A stretch of 64,000 nt of DNA from Mesostigma viride (GCA_009746045.1 RPFO01000026.1:2978676-3042675); one strand, 5' to 3'. Counted from the stretch's first letter, positions 20,776-31,274 are shown. A program made the numbers and translations. Notes: a model not told the origin generated them from the sequence alone.

Positions 20776-21800
20776 CCGCTAGCATGGCAGCAAGGAAGAC
20801 ATTACCCTAACATGGCATGGCCAAAGCAAAAGAGACAGAGAAGTCAATGGAGAGAGAGCTCCTAAGAACTCCTAGTAAAATTGGAAACCATGGAGGGCAA
20901 AAAACGTTCAACAACTTACGATGGGCATCGGCACATACAGAGAAGCCCAGGTGTGCCAGGTGTAAAATAAGCGAGATTGAAGTGTCGCCTACCTCGTGGG
21001 AGACTTTTGGTATCTGGTAAACAATGAAAGCGAGTGGAAAGATGGACAACGTGAAAATAACATACAATCCACTGCAATGCATGCAAAGAGGACAGAATCA
21101 GTAATAAAGCGCGCTGCATTCAGGCAGCGCTGAGCAATTGAACGGTGAACAATTTAATCCGGAACGAATTGTCTACGCGACTCGATGCGACTAAACGTGG
21201 CATGCATACGCGGTCGCTGACTGAAGACATTGTGTACCTGGCTCAGCAAGGTGCGCTTGCAGCCGCTTTCTTAAATATGCCGCAGGCGCACGATGTAACG
21301 AATTGAAGTTTGCATGTAGTAACAAAGGCAAGAAAAGCGGTGTAGCTGGCTACCGACTACGCCATAGTAAGCTGTATCGGAGTTGGCGCTGCCGATGGCT
21401 GGAAACGGATGACCGAATCATGCTAAACTGGGGCTCCAAAAGGGCTTGTCATGCATCCTAGTGCGCCTTTTGCTTTTTTTTCTTCAAGCATCGTGAGCAT
21501 GCGGGTTTAGGGGGGCGCTTATTCTTGCACCACTATCAGTCGGCTGGACTGCAATCGGCATAGCCAGCGCAAGGTGATGCAAGGGCAGGCAAACTTTACC
21601 AGCTCGTTCAAGGCTCGTTGATGAAATTCAAACATCTAGGCGGCGCGTCTGCAACGGCTCATCGCAATTCGAATTCGCAAGCAGAACCCTCGTTACACGT
21701 GGCGCATGCAGAGATCTGCTTCGGGCGGCTTGGCGTATCTCACTGCGTCGTGACTCGAGTACATAGTCAGCCTAGTTAGTACTCTGGGGGCCTCGAGTTC
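20776..21800. other. no gene recognised
   Basis: No frame with family motifs on either strand. The hydrophobic minus frame at 20807-21082 has no support beyond being open. Confidence 0.4.
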
Positions 21801-22393
21801 GGCAGTCCCCTATTCGGAAATCCCGGATCATATGTACTCCACACTATGTACTCTTGGAGTACATAGTGTGCCACCCTATGTACTCTTGGAGTACATAGTG
21901 TGGATTACATAGGTAGTCACTCCTTCCTATGTAATACGGGCGTGTCTCACCGCGTCGGCAGTCCCCTATTCGGAAATCCCGGATCATATGTACTCCACAC
22001 TATGTACTCTTGGAGTACATAGTGTGCCACCCTATGTACTCTTGGAGTACATAGTGTGGAGTACATAGTCACTCCTTCCTATGTAATACGGGCGTGTCTC
22101 ACCGCGTCGGCAGTCCCCTATTCGGAAATCCCGGATCATATGTACTCCACACTATGTACTCTTGGAGTACATAGTGTGCCACCCTATGTACTCTTGGAGT
22201 ACATAGTGTGGAGTACATAGTCACTCCTTCCTATGTAATACGGGCGTGTCTCACCGCGTCGGCAGTCCCCTATTCGGAAATCCCGGATCATATGTACTCC
22301 ACACTATGTACTCTTGGAGTACATAGTGTGCCACCCTATGTACTCTTGGAGTACATAGGGTGGAGTACATAGTCACTCCTTCCTATGTAATAC
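21801..22393. repeat. four-copy 152-bp tandem array of palindromes
   Basis: Units start with GGCAGTCCCCTATTCGG at 21801, 21957, 22109 and 22261 (periods 156, 152, 152). Each unit carries two hairpins built on CACACTATGTACTC / GAGTACATAGTGTG with a TTG loop, the second with one changed base (CACCC), then further ATGTACTCC half-sites and CTATGTAATAC. Copies are almost identical, so the array expanded recently. No coding capacity. Confidence 0.92.
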
Positions 22394-22395
22394 CG

Positions 22396-22484
22396 GTGTA
22401 ATCATGCGTAATCATGCGTAATCATGCGTAATCATGCGTAATCATCAGAGTAATCATCAGAGTAATCATCAGAGTAATCATCGT
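22396..22484. repeat. short tandem repeats GTAATCATGC and GTAATCATCAGA
   Basis: Four 10-bp units followed by three 12-bp units and a partial one, directly adjoining the palindrome array. Both share GTAATCAT. Confidence 0.9.
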
Positions 22485-22504
22485 CCAGACAAGCTGCACT
22501 GCCC

Positions 22505-22969
22505 CTAAGACCCTAACTTACACAAGATGGCGATGGTCGTCGCCGGCAGCTCGACAAGTTCAGGGCAGCACGAAATAAGACAGGCAAGCCGACGCTGGCG
22601 CTCATCCCAATGAGGCCATTCATCCGAAGCAGCCTCCATAACCTGGCCGCTCTTAGGGTGGCGAATCGGGGCGTCGTTGTCGTTGCGGAGCTTCAGCACG
22701 CTTGTCACAGCGGCGTCATTGTAGGCGAGTAAGGTATCGATGTCTGCCAGGCTCAAACGCTGGCCTGGCATGTAGAATGAGGAAGAAATGGCGTCCGGCA
22801 AGGAGGTTTCAGCAGCTATCGGAGTTGCTTCCGAAGTTGCTTCCGAAGTCTTGGATCGCTTGTTAGCGGCGTTCTTGGCGACGACAATGTCGTGGGCGAT
22901 TTTGTTTGCAGCAATCTGGGCATCAATAGAATCGGCGGCAAGAGCTGAAGACGATGCGGGGACCTCCAT
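22505..22969 (-). CDS. hypothetical protein, 154 aa
   Basis: ATG at 22969, TAA at 22505. The first ~70 residues are alanine and serine-rich (MEVPASSSALAADSIDAQI). The second half is less biased: GQRLSLADIDTLLAY, PIRHPKSGQVM, EWPHWDERQRRLACLISCCP. Its composition differs from the surrounding repeats and looks coding, but no family is recognised. It may be one exon of a longer gene. Confidence 0.45.
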   Translation of the reverse strand: MEVPASSSALAADSIDAQIAANKIAHDIVVAKNAANKRSKTSEATSEATPIAAETSLPDAISSSFYMPGQRLSLADIDTLLAYNDAAVTSVLKLRNDNDAPIRHPKSGQVMEAASDEWPHWDERQRRLACLISCCPELVELPATTIAILCKLGS

Positions 22970-23185
22970 AGCTACGTTTAATAGCACCTAGACGAGGGCA
23001 GGGGGCGCAGGCACACTGATCACGTGCGTGGTGCCGCCATAATGTGCAGAAAAATAGCGAGATCTGCTGGGCAGGCCGCTGGCGATAACTTGCGAAATCC
23101 TGGGCGATGGCTGCCAAAAATTAGATCGGCGTGTTCGTCATCAAAAGGCGAGTCTATTGCAATTTACCCGACCAAATTTCATCAT

Positions 23186-23432
23186 GGAGGGAGGGAGGGA
23201 GGGAGGGAGGGAGGGAGGGAGGGAGGGAGGGAGGAGGGAGGGAGGGAGGGAGGGAGGGAGGGAGGGAGGGAGGGAGGGAGGGAGGGAGGGAGGGAGGGAG
23301 GGAGGGAGGGAGGGAGGGAGGGAGGGAGGGAGGGAGGGAGGGAGGGGGAGGGAGGGAGGGAGGGAGGGAGGGAGGGAGGGAGGGAGGGGGGAGGGAGGGA
23401 GGGAGGGAGGGAGGGAGGGAGGGAGGGAGGGA
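23186..23432 (+). repeat. (GGGA)n microsatellite
   Basis: About 60 GGGA units with a few unit-length slips. Candidate G-quadruplex sequence on the plus strand. Glycine/arginine-rich reading frames through it are meaningless. Confidence 0.98.
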
Positions 23433-23440
23433 TGGATGTT

Positions 23441-23482
23441 CTTAATTAATTAATTAATTAATTAATAAATTAATTAATTAAT
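23441..23482 (+). repeat. (TTAA)n run
   Basis: TTAA repeats right after the GGGA array and a GGATGGATG stretch, the kind of tail that ends non-LTR copies in this window. Confidence 0.7.
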
Positions 23483-23650
23483 GGTCAAATTAAAGGCAAT
23501 CATGGTACATGAAGCAAGACAAATCATGCCTGGACGCATGGCGATGTAAGAGCCCCCCCTCCCCCACGCCAGGAGGAAGGGGTGCGTGACTGAGTATAGA
23601 GTAGTTAGGATTTTGTATTACGAGAGACAACTTTGTATATTATCAAGGAG

Positions 23651-23906
23651 TCGGTGTTCTCTGAACGTAGTTTCTTTATAACAGATGAGAATGAACGCCG
23701 CTATGTGAGTGGTACTACGGGACGGTGGGCCTTGGGCTGGACCGGTTCCATGAGTTAGAATTAGTTGGCCAGTTTTGTATGGCCATTTCTAGTTCGTTAA
23801 GTTAAGTAGCAATTAAGTTACTGTTGCTGACGGCTCATGAGGCGAGCCCGGGCTACGCCGCCCTAAAGTGCCATTTGCACGATGTTCTAGGTCTCTTTTT
23901 CTTGTC
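23651..23906 (+). repeat. 256-bp direct repeat, copy 1
   Basis: Near-identical to 25044-25299, from TCGGTGTTCTCTGAACG to CTTGTC. Confidence 0.92.
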
Positions 23907-25043
23907 ATCGAATGTATGGGGTATGGGTATGGCGGATCATTACAAGAAATTTAATGCTGCCCTAATCGCGTCAGCCTATTTGGCTGGCGGTGGCCGATTA
24001 GAGATGGCGCGTGACTGACGTAGCTTGAACAGTCACGTGACTGTGAAAAAGAAATTAAAATTACCCTCGTCGGTTTTCTCCCCGCAGCTGGGTTCTTGGC
24101 CGACGAGAGACTATAAAATACTTCGCGTTTGCCTGCGCGTGGCACCTGTACGGAACTCTGAAACCATGAGTAAGATTTCCGTGCCACGCTGCAGTGCCTA
24201 CCGCTTTGCTGCGGAATGTCGCAGCAGGGTTGCAGTTCCTGACTGCTGACTGCCGAAGGAAGGGTGGTCGGGTTACTTCTAGTGGGCACTGTGATGGACG
24301 ACAAATCTGTCGGCCCTCGCGAAAGTAAAAAAATATTTACCAGCATCCGCTCTTATGGGTGCGTGAGGTCTCGGGAATGTGGTGGGGACGAATTCCGGAA
24401 TTATGCAATATTTCGATTCAGACCGAGACTTAAGGGGCCAGTTTAACAGACGGACCTGGGCCGGGCAGGACCAAATATTTTGGCCGGCCCAGTTGCGCTT
24501 GCGCTTTATCGGCCGCTGGGGTGTGTGATGAGAGCCTGCTCATCAACTAAAACCTGAAATATGGAAAGTTACTCCCCCAGGTGACAACGTTGACAGTAAT
24601 CGAGATATGGTGGCATCGGGTGTCGTCCTACAAGTTGTCGTCACGTTAGGGCGGCACTGGCCTTTGAGGGAGGTCCGTGATCGTTAAACGAGGCGTCTTC
24701 TTCCTTGTCTTTGCGTGCACATTCAACACCCTCTTTTACTGGCCGAGGGTGGAAGGCTGGGGGGGGCCCTGCGAAGGGTTATCGTGCATGAGGCTCGCTA
24801 CAGCCGCCGGCGATTGTAATGGTCGTGACCGTTGCGGCAGGGCAGCCTCGAGAGCCACTGAGCGAAAGTGGTTGGCGGAGCTTTGGAGATAAAGCACCAG
24901 GAAAGGGGGGTTGGGTAACGAGAACTACAATCAATCATGAAATGGGTGCAGCGTGGCAGGCTCACTCATGGGTTCTGTAATTGCTTATTGCCCACTTATT
25001 GTTTTAATCAAATGTTGGTGGATTGGTAATAGTGGGAATAGAA

Positions 25044-25299
25044 TCGGTGTTCTCTGAACGTAGTTTCTTTATAACAGATGAGAATGAACGCCGCTATGTG
25101 AGTGGTACTACGGGACGGTGGGCCTTGGGCTGGACCGGTTCCATGAGTTAGAATTAGTTGGCCAGTTTTGTATGGCCATTTCTAGTTCGTTAAGTTAAGT
25201 AGCAATTAAGTTACTGTTGCTGACGGCTCATGAGGCGAGCCCGGGCTACGCCGCCCTAAAGTGCCATTTGCACGATGTTCTAGGTCTCTTTTTCTTGTC
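25044..25299 (+). repeat. 256-bp direct repeat, copy 2
   Basis: Second copy of 23651-23906 inside the same insertion. Confidence 0.92.
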
Positions 25300-25576
25300 C
25301 CGCCCTCCCTCCCTCTTCTTGTGTTTGTTTCTCGGGTCACGAGAACTACAATCAATCATGAAATGGGTGCAGCGTGGCAGGCTCACTCATGGGTTCTGTA
25401 ATTGCCCACTTATTGTTTTAATCAAATGTTGGTGGATTGGTAATAGTGGGAATAGAAACAACTTTGTATATAAGATTAGAGTGAGATCAGCTAGTCTTCG
25501 CGGCTCAGTTCTAATGCACCCACCCCCATCAGTCCATGGAATACGTGCTCCTGCTCCAGATCCTTAATTAAGGCCA

Positions 25577-26560
25577 AAATGAGTCCCTTCCAAACAACGT
25601 TTGCACTTAGATAGTTAGACGAATTATGCCCGACGAAGCTGGAACTTAACAGCCACAATGAATTACGGTTGTTCAGACCTTGTACAACGCCTCAGGGCAT
25701 TTGGAGCCCTGAATGGTAACAAATGCTATAACAAGGTAGTGTTGCTATCAATAATGATTTTAAAAATTAATATGATGTCATTAATTAATTAATTAGTTAT
25801 CAACATCACTCCGTTGGGAGTAAATGTAGCACATATCCCTGAGAAGGGGCGTATGGCTTTTAATACATTCTAGGCTACTTCATGCAAGGGTGGGAATGTA
25901 AGCTACCACTGCTCTAGGTGCACCAGGGCACCTGCACCACCATGTCATATTACAACCAAAACTGGTCGTCATCATGCAAGCATCTGAAGCATGGTCGCAA
26001 AACTTCGTGTGCAAAATCTCATGTCATAAGGAGCCCAACATTATGACAATTGCCAGGCTTTGTAAAGATTTTTGATTTAACGATGACTACAGCACAAACA
26101 GTGAGCGAAACCCTGGTGCATGTGAATGCCTGAGTGGCGACTGTTCCTAACAGAATGCAAGATGTAAGGTAGACATTGCGAGTATGCCACAAATGTGTGA
26201 TGTGCAGTGCACATGCATGTGAGCTACCATGGTCCGGATTCTCCCGATTTCTGGCCTGCGCTGGTTGTCTCCTTGATGTATACCCCATGACACCATACTT
26301 CTAAACTACTTAAGAACCTTGGCACATTGCAAAATGGGAAAGAAAGCTGAACAATACATGCAACATCACTCACTAACACAGCCATGTGATTGCTACCAAC
26401 ACGTACCATGTACATCCTGTGTGAAATTATTGGCAACGACACGCCAAGCAAACGCCAAGGTATAGTATAACTGCGACAGGCTGGCACATGTCACCTGGCA
26501 TCCACGTATGCTCACCCCAAGGCATTGGCATATCCCCATGTCTATATCCGTTGCCCTTTG
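25577..26560. other. intergenic with a minus-strand retroelement tail
   Basis: 25677-25724 resembles 29907-29955 (CCTTGTACAA, CATTTGGAGCCCT, ACAAATGCTA). 25775-25950 is a minus-strand copy of the 11530-11704 3' tail (TTAA run, hairpin at 25808-25821). 26221-26277 is the second 57-bp repeat. No gene seen. Confidence 0.55.
26221..26277. repeat. 57-bp dispersed repeat, copy 2
   Basis: One-mismatch copy of 6366-6422. Confidence 0.85.
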
Positions 26561-27366
26561 TGCGTACCGAGTCACCCATGCAGTCACCCACCCATGCATC
26601 CACCTGGCCCACCCACACAAGTACTCATACACTTGCGCACCTGAGTACCCAGCCACCCACTGGTCCACCCACCCGGTGACCCAGCCAGCCAGCCACGCAC
26701 CTACTAAACCAACCTATCTAACCACTCGTGCACCCAGGCACCCAGCCACATACCCACCCACTGGGACATCCACCCACCCAGCTAGCCACATATGCAATCT
26801 ACCCACCTAGGCAATAAGGAGGCATTCACCCATCCTTTTATCCAGGCACCCATTACTAAAACCACGCAGCCACCTAACCACCCAGCCAGCTGGCCCCATG
26901 TGTGCCCACCAGGCCGCCCACCCCTGACCCACCCACGCCCCTTCCCACTCGACCACTCTTCCCCCCATACCCTTATACCCACCGACCTGCACCCACTCAC
27001 CCTCACACATCCACATCCTCTCAGCCAGTCACCCACCCATCTCACCCCTAACATGCACAGCCCTCCACCCGCGATAGGTGAGTCGATCCCAACTACAAAA
27101 CCACCCACCCACCCATATCCGTGCACCCACCCACCCATCTACCTTCCCCATCGCTCACTCCACCCACTTCTAATCACAGCTACACATCCACCCGCCACAA
27201 ACCAACGGTGCAAATCCTCCAGCCCATGCAACAGTTTCACTCAGGCATCCAACAATGCACCCACCTAGGAGTTCCCAAACCCCGTCGATCCCCCAGCCAC
27301 CTGGCGATTCACTTATAAGCAACCACCCTTGCACCCATCCACCCACCATAACCACCCACCCACCCG
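26561..27366 (+). repeat. degenerate (CCCA)n / CCACC low-complexity tract
   Basis: Irregular CCACCCACCCA and CCAGCCA units over ~800 bp. Open frames give proline/threonine/histidine strings and are not called. Confidence 0.8.
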
Positions 27367-27701
27367 CCCTCCCTCCCTCCCTCCCTCCCTCCCTCCCTCC
27401 CTCCTCCCTCCTCCCTCCCTCCCTCCCTCCCTCCCTCCCTCCCTCCCTCCCTCCCTCCCTCCCTCCCTCCCCCTCCCTCCCTCCCCTCCCTCCCTCCCTC
27501 CCTCCCTCCCTCCCTCCCTCCCTCCTCCCTCCTCCCTCCCTCCCTCCCTCCCTCCCTCCCTCCTCCTCCCTCCCCCCTCCCTCCCTCCCTCCCTCCCTCC
27601 CTCCCTCCCTCCCTCCCTCCCTCCCTCCCTCCCTCCCTCCCTCCCTCCCTCCCTCCCTCCCTCCCTCCCTCCCTCCCTCCCTCCCTCCCTCCCTCCCTCC
27701 C
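27367..27701 (+). repeat. (CCCT)n microsatellite
   Basis: About 80 CCCT units with slips. Same motif as 23186-23432 but on the opposite strand. G-rich on the minus strand. Confidence 0.98.
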
Positions 27702-27723
27702 GCCACCCCACCCACCCACCCTC

Positions 27724-28982
27724 TCCAACTGCATGTGGACTGCCTCTCCCAGCGACTCGGCCAGCCGTTTGAGTGTGTTTGGGACCATATGCTGATGCCC
27801 ATGGATATTACGCGCGCCATCAACCAGGCAACACCAGTGACACTTGAGCTCCTTGTTATCCTTCTCATCGGATGTACTGACGACACCCTGCACAATTACA
27901 GCTCACAAGGCAACTAACATGCTGGAGGAACGCATCCGCCGCAGTGGACGTCAGTAACGGATGTTGCAATGTTGCTGGAGGGAGGTCAATCGACCGCACC
28001 CGTACATACAAGGGGCAATTATTGATGCGTCATACCCAAAACAGGAAGAAAATGTGGCACAACTAACCTTGCCATCAACATGGATGGACGGAGTTGGAGA
28101 CCAACTGCAGCGCGGCATTCGCAAGGGCACAGGCTGTGTTGTTCAGCAGGTCCACCGCTGGACTGCCCGATGCCGAGTCCAGGTTCTTCCTTACACAAAC
28201 TCTCCACAAGCGTGATTGTCGTGTCCTTGGCTGCCAACTGCGGAAAGGAGGCCAGTGCTCGCTTCAGCAGGAACTCGGCAATTGCAATCACGGTGGGCCC
28301 TGGCACGATTTGCAGGCCTACACATGCTTGCCCCGCATGTGCCTCCCCCACGTGTGCATCCACCGCAGTTGACGTGCTCGCTCGCAGCTCCCACTACCGC
28401 TGGCTTCGTTGCCATGTTCCTCCACCCGTTGCCTCTTGCATCTTAGCTGTTCCTCGCGCTTCTCCGCAGCCTCTCTTTCCCTCTCTTCCTCTCTCTTTTC
28501 TGCTGCCGTTCATGCCTTGCTCCAGATATAGATGTGGCTGCTTAGGCGTTCAATCTGCATCACAGAATTGGACGATATGCACGTCAAAGGAAAGCCAACC
28601 AAGCAGCAACATTACCAACAATGTAGCGGGAGGGTCAGTGCAGAGGCCAGCAACATAACTGCCTTAGTCTTGTACTCCTACCATACACATTAGGGAAGAC
28701 TGCTGGCATGGCAGCAGCCTGCATCACAGCAATGAATTGCCGCCAACTAAAATAAGAGAGTGACTCACCGCTACTCTTCCCTGAAGCCGACTGGTCACAC
28801 CTCCATTGTGGCGTTGTTTTACCACTTTAAGGCTCTTCCACAGCGTGCGATTTTGTTGATGCCATTTTCTCAATTCCTGTAGCATATATTTTGCCCCCGC
28901 CGCACGCTTCCATGGGTTGCCATGTACATCATACTTTGCTGATGCTGCAGAGAAGTCAAGCGGTTCTTTGCATTCCCTCACC
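27724..28982 (-). CDS. putative spliced gene, four candidate exons
   Basis: Low-confidence minus-strand model built from splice-like borders. Exon a 28982-28767: after TTGAATACAG, containing KEPLDFSAASAKYDVHGNPW and QELRKWHQQNRTLWKSL, donor GTGAGT. Exon b around 28540-28380: a charged helical stretch EKREEEREREAAEKREEQ. Exon c 28314-28199: after GTGTAG, GLQIVPGPTVIAIAEFLLKR, donor GTAAGG. Exon d ~27894-27724: after TTGTGCAG, CHWCCLVDGARNIHGHQH, donor GTGGGT. Residue composition in these blocks looks coding; phases were not fully reconciled and no family is recognised. The (CCCT)n array would lie in or after the last exon. Confidence 0.3.
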
Positions 28983-29043
28983 TGTATTCAACGGCAACGC
29001 CAAAACGGAATGCCAACGAATGCGGAGCGGGGGAACAAGGCAT
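28983..29043. other. short gap before the direct repeats
   Basis: Nothing recognised. Confidence 0.3.
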
Positions 29044-29264
29044 AAATCAACGCATGGTGAACCGGCAGATGCTGAGGCAGACACGACAATGCACTGGGTG
29101 CATGGCAACCATGTGAACACTGATGGTAGCACTCACATGCCTAACAAGCATTTTCTTTGTTTCCCCTGGGTTAGAGTGTAAGGCCTATGCCAACCAAGGT
29201 AAACAACAAAACAACACATCCTAAACTGCCCTAACTGACATGGGCAACAAACATGGCCAATGGA
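29044..29264 (+). repeat. ~222-bp direct repeat, copy 1
   Basis: AAATCAACGCATGGTGAACC through CATGGCCAATGGA. Copy 2 at 29397-29621 has a small TATA-type insertion and a few substitutions. Confidence 0.92.
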
Positions 29265-29396
29265 GGACAAGGAACCAAGTAGGATCATCCAACAGGATCA
29301 TGGTATTATGGCAGCTTGCATGCAGTAAATTACATCAAGCATGGTTGGCTCAGCACATTGAAGTATTGTCACATCATTAGAACAAGGGAAAGTCAG

Positions 29397-29621
29397 AAAT
29401 CAACGCATGGTGAACCAGCAGATGATGAGGCAGACACGACAATGCACTTGGTGCATGGCAACTATATATGTGAACACTGATGGTAGCATTCACATGCCTA
29501 ACAAGCATTTTCTCTGTTTCCCCTGGGTTAGAGTGTAAGGCCTATGCCAACCCAGCTAAACAACAAAACAACACATCCTAAACTGCGCTAACTGACATGG
29601 GCAACAAACATGGCCAATGGA
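29397..29621 (+). repeat. ~222-bp direct repeat, copy 2
   Basis: See copy 1. The ~132-bp spacer between copies is unique. Confidence 0.92.
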
Positions 29622-29943
29622 CACAACACCTTGAAATGGCCTTTTTTTTACATAAATTATGGCCCATGGCAAGTTTATTGTCCGATTGACCTAGGATTGG
29701 ATCCCACCACTCCCCGGGATGTGTCTGGCTAGTGGTGGAGTAGTTGAGTCAAAATGTTAAGTTTACATGGTACTCCCTGCTTAAGTTAACTCCAGATCCA
29801 AGGCCAAAACTGGCCACCTAAACCACTTGCACTTGCATAGAAACAATAGTTGATCTCAGATTATGCTGTAACTTTGCAGTGGTGATGAATAATAGTTGTT
29901 CTGACCTTGTACAAAGTTCTACGCCATTTGGAGCCCTAGTTGG
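29622..29943. other. no gene; upstream of the 30024 gene
   Basis: Contains CCTTGTACAA...CATTTGGAGCCCT near 29907, shared with 25677-25724, suggesting a dispersed repeat edge. Confidence 0.4.
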
Positions 29944-29979
29944 TGACAAATGCTAGCAAAATTTTGCTAGCATTTGTCA
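29944..29979. repeat. 36-bp perfect palindrome
   Basis: Arm TGACAAATGCTAGCAAAA (29944-29961) followed without spacer by its exact complement (29962-29979). It lies 45 bp before the ATG at 30024, in a frame that stays open through it. Confidence 0.97.
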
Positions 29980-30023
29980 TTAATGGCCATTTAAAATCAA
30001 TATTTAACCCAAATAATGTCAGA

Positions 30024-31274
30024 ATGCCACCAAAACTTATTGCCATCCAACTGTTGCCCCATGGCATCTGGCAGTGGTACTTTCCGCCCGACACCATCAA
30101 GCCAAACAAGGCCTTTTTCGCAAAAGTCCCACATGCCCCTGAGGAGGTGCCTGAGGAGTGGCGCCCTTTGCCGTGGCCATCTCGCGCGGACATCTCCGCC
30201 CTGCGTGAGCACGATGCAGCGCCTGAACCACCACCGACGCAAGAAGAGCACTTCATGGCGTTGGTCGACGCAGAGGCGGTGCGCGTCACCCCGCTGGTAG
30301 ACCGAGTTCGTCATGATGGCCACACACAGCAGGAATGGGCGGCAGAAGACAGGGCCATGGCAGCCAAGGTCGCTTACTTGAAGCGCATGCAAGGCGTTGA
30401 GAAAGGCTCCGATGTTCTATACTGGCACCCTTCAGCTGGTATTCTCTGCAACTCGAAGCTCACGTGGACTCCAGTCCTCTTTGGCATCATCAAGGAGGTG
30501 GTTGCGAAGGAGGATGGCGGCCAACCTTCTATTGAGCTCTTTGTATACCGCGCTAAGCATTTGCATGACACGTGGCACCCGTGGAACCCAGACATTGCGC
30601 AATGGCCCCATCCGCCAACCACTGCGGCGCACACGGTGATCATCACCGCGTCAGACCTCGTCTTGACACAAGTGGTGGGCAAGCGAGGTCAGCCGCCCCA
30701 TGGAGTCTCCTTGGGTGCGAACAAAAAGCTCACCAAGGAGTGCCTAAAGTCGCTGAAGGAGGTGCCCTATGACGCGGAACACCCGGTCGTGAAGTGGCAA
30801 GATGCTGAATGCTCGAAGGGCATCGTCGGCATGGCGAAGGCATGCTGGGAAGGCGTAACGCTGCAGGTCAAGAGTGGCAGCCGCAACCTCGTAGGGCAAG
30901 TCGTGTGTCATTGGGCGTCGGAGCGTGTGATATCCGCGGACGGTCGCACCGAAAGCCGGGACGGCAGGTACCATGGTCGTGTCGCTGTTGTCGACACGCA
31001 AAACGACATGGTAGCCATGTACTGGGGTGCCCGTTGGGAGGAGGACGCGGTTTCTTGCGTGCCTCTCCACGAGCTGGAGGCACAGATCTGCGGGTGCCCC
31101 GGTGTGGTCGTCCCTGCGTTGCAAGCGCCGGATATCACCCTGGCCGAGGCTCGATTGCGCGAGATGGTTCCACCCAGCGACGTTGTGGCGGAGAACAACA
31201 ACGCAGGCGCCTCCCGGCGTCGGAAGCGAGCGCTCATCCTTGCCGATGACGATGACGACGACGACGACTGCTGA
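30024..31274 (+). CDS. unrecognised protein, 416 aa, acidic C terminus
   Basis: ATG 30024 to TGA 31274, one open frame. It is open further upstream through the palindrome at 29944, so an upstream exon or truncated start is possible. It is GC-rich with coding-like composition throughout. Residues ~108-190 (VLYWHPSAGILC, VLFGIIKEVV, LFVYRAKHLHDTWHPW) and ~288-355 (LVGQVVCHWASERV, YHGRVAVVDTQNDMVAMYW) alternate short hydrophobic strands and look like small beta-barrel (Tudor/BAH-like) domains; this is inference from pattern only. The end is RRRKRALILA followed by eight aspartates. A similar basic-hydrophobic-acidic motif (RRRKAVVLSDSDDEEE) occurs in the convergent gene that ends at 31626, hinting that the two belong together. 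Confidence 0.6.
   Translation: MPPKLIAIQLLPHGIWQWYFPPDTIKPNKAFFAKVPHAPEEVPEEWRPLPWPSRADISALREHDAAPEPPPTQEEHFMALVDAEAVRVTPLVDRVRHDGHTQQEWAAEDRAMAAKVAYLKRMQGVEKGSDVLYWHPSAGILCNSKLTWTPVLFGIIKEVVAKEDGGQPSIELFVYRAKHLHDTWHPWNPDIAQWPHPPTTAAHTVIITASDLVLTQVVGKRGQPPHGVSLGANKKLTKECLKSLKEVPYDAEHPVVKWQDAECSKGIVGMAKACWEGVTLQVKSGSRNLVGQVVCHWASERVISADGRTESRDGRYHGRVAVVDTQNDMVAMYWGARWEEDAVSCVPLHELEAQICGCPGVVVPALQAPDITLAEARLREMVPPSDVVAENNNAGASRRRKRALILADDDDDDDDC

Larger units (their letters stand above)
23641..25457. mobile_element. 1.8-kb insertion with 14-bp target-site duplication
   Basis: ACAACTTTGTATAT is present at 23627-23640 and 25458-25471, exactly flanking the insert. Inside are two 256-bp direct copies (23651-23906, 25044-25299) and two ~120-bp copies (24917-25041, 25338-25457). 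No reading frame with a known domain was found. A TSD of this length suits target-primed retrotransposition, but the internal duplications are atypical. Class unassigned. Confidence 0.75.
23545..25576 (+). mobile_element. 3' end of an RT-family non-LTR copy, interrupted
   Basis: 23545-23626 matches the end of the 13130-14178 family (proline/lysine codon run, TGAGTATAGAGTAGTTAGGATTTT). The UTR resumes at 25472 with GATTAGAGTGAGATCAGC, a CGGCTCAG / CACCCACCCCCATC block, GGAATACGTGCTCC and a short TTAATTAA tail at ~25563. The gap is filled by the insertion at 23641-25457. Confidence 0.65.

Noticed and set aside
21801-22393. CRISPR-like array
   Set aside because: Unit and 'spacer' are equally conserved in every copy, so it is a tandem duplication. 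No cas genes and the genome is eukaryotic.
23024-23453. Glycine/arginine/glutamate-rich open frames
   Set aside because: Products of the (GGGA)n repeat in three registers.
23651-25299. LTR interpretation of the 256-bp direct repeats
   Set aside because: They do not sit at the ends of the TSD-flanked unit, lack TG...CA borders, and no PBS or PPT is present.
27170-27917. Pro/Leu/Ser and Gly/Arg/Glu frames of up to 241 aa
   Set aside because: Generated by the (CCCT)n array on both strands.
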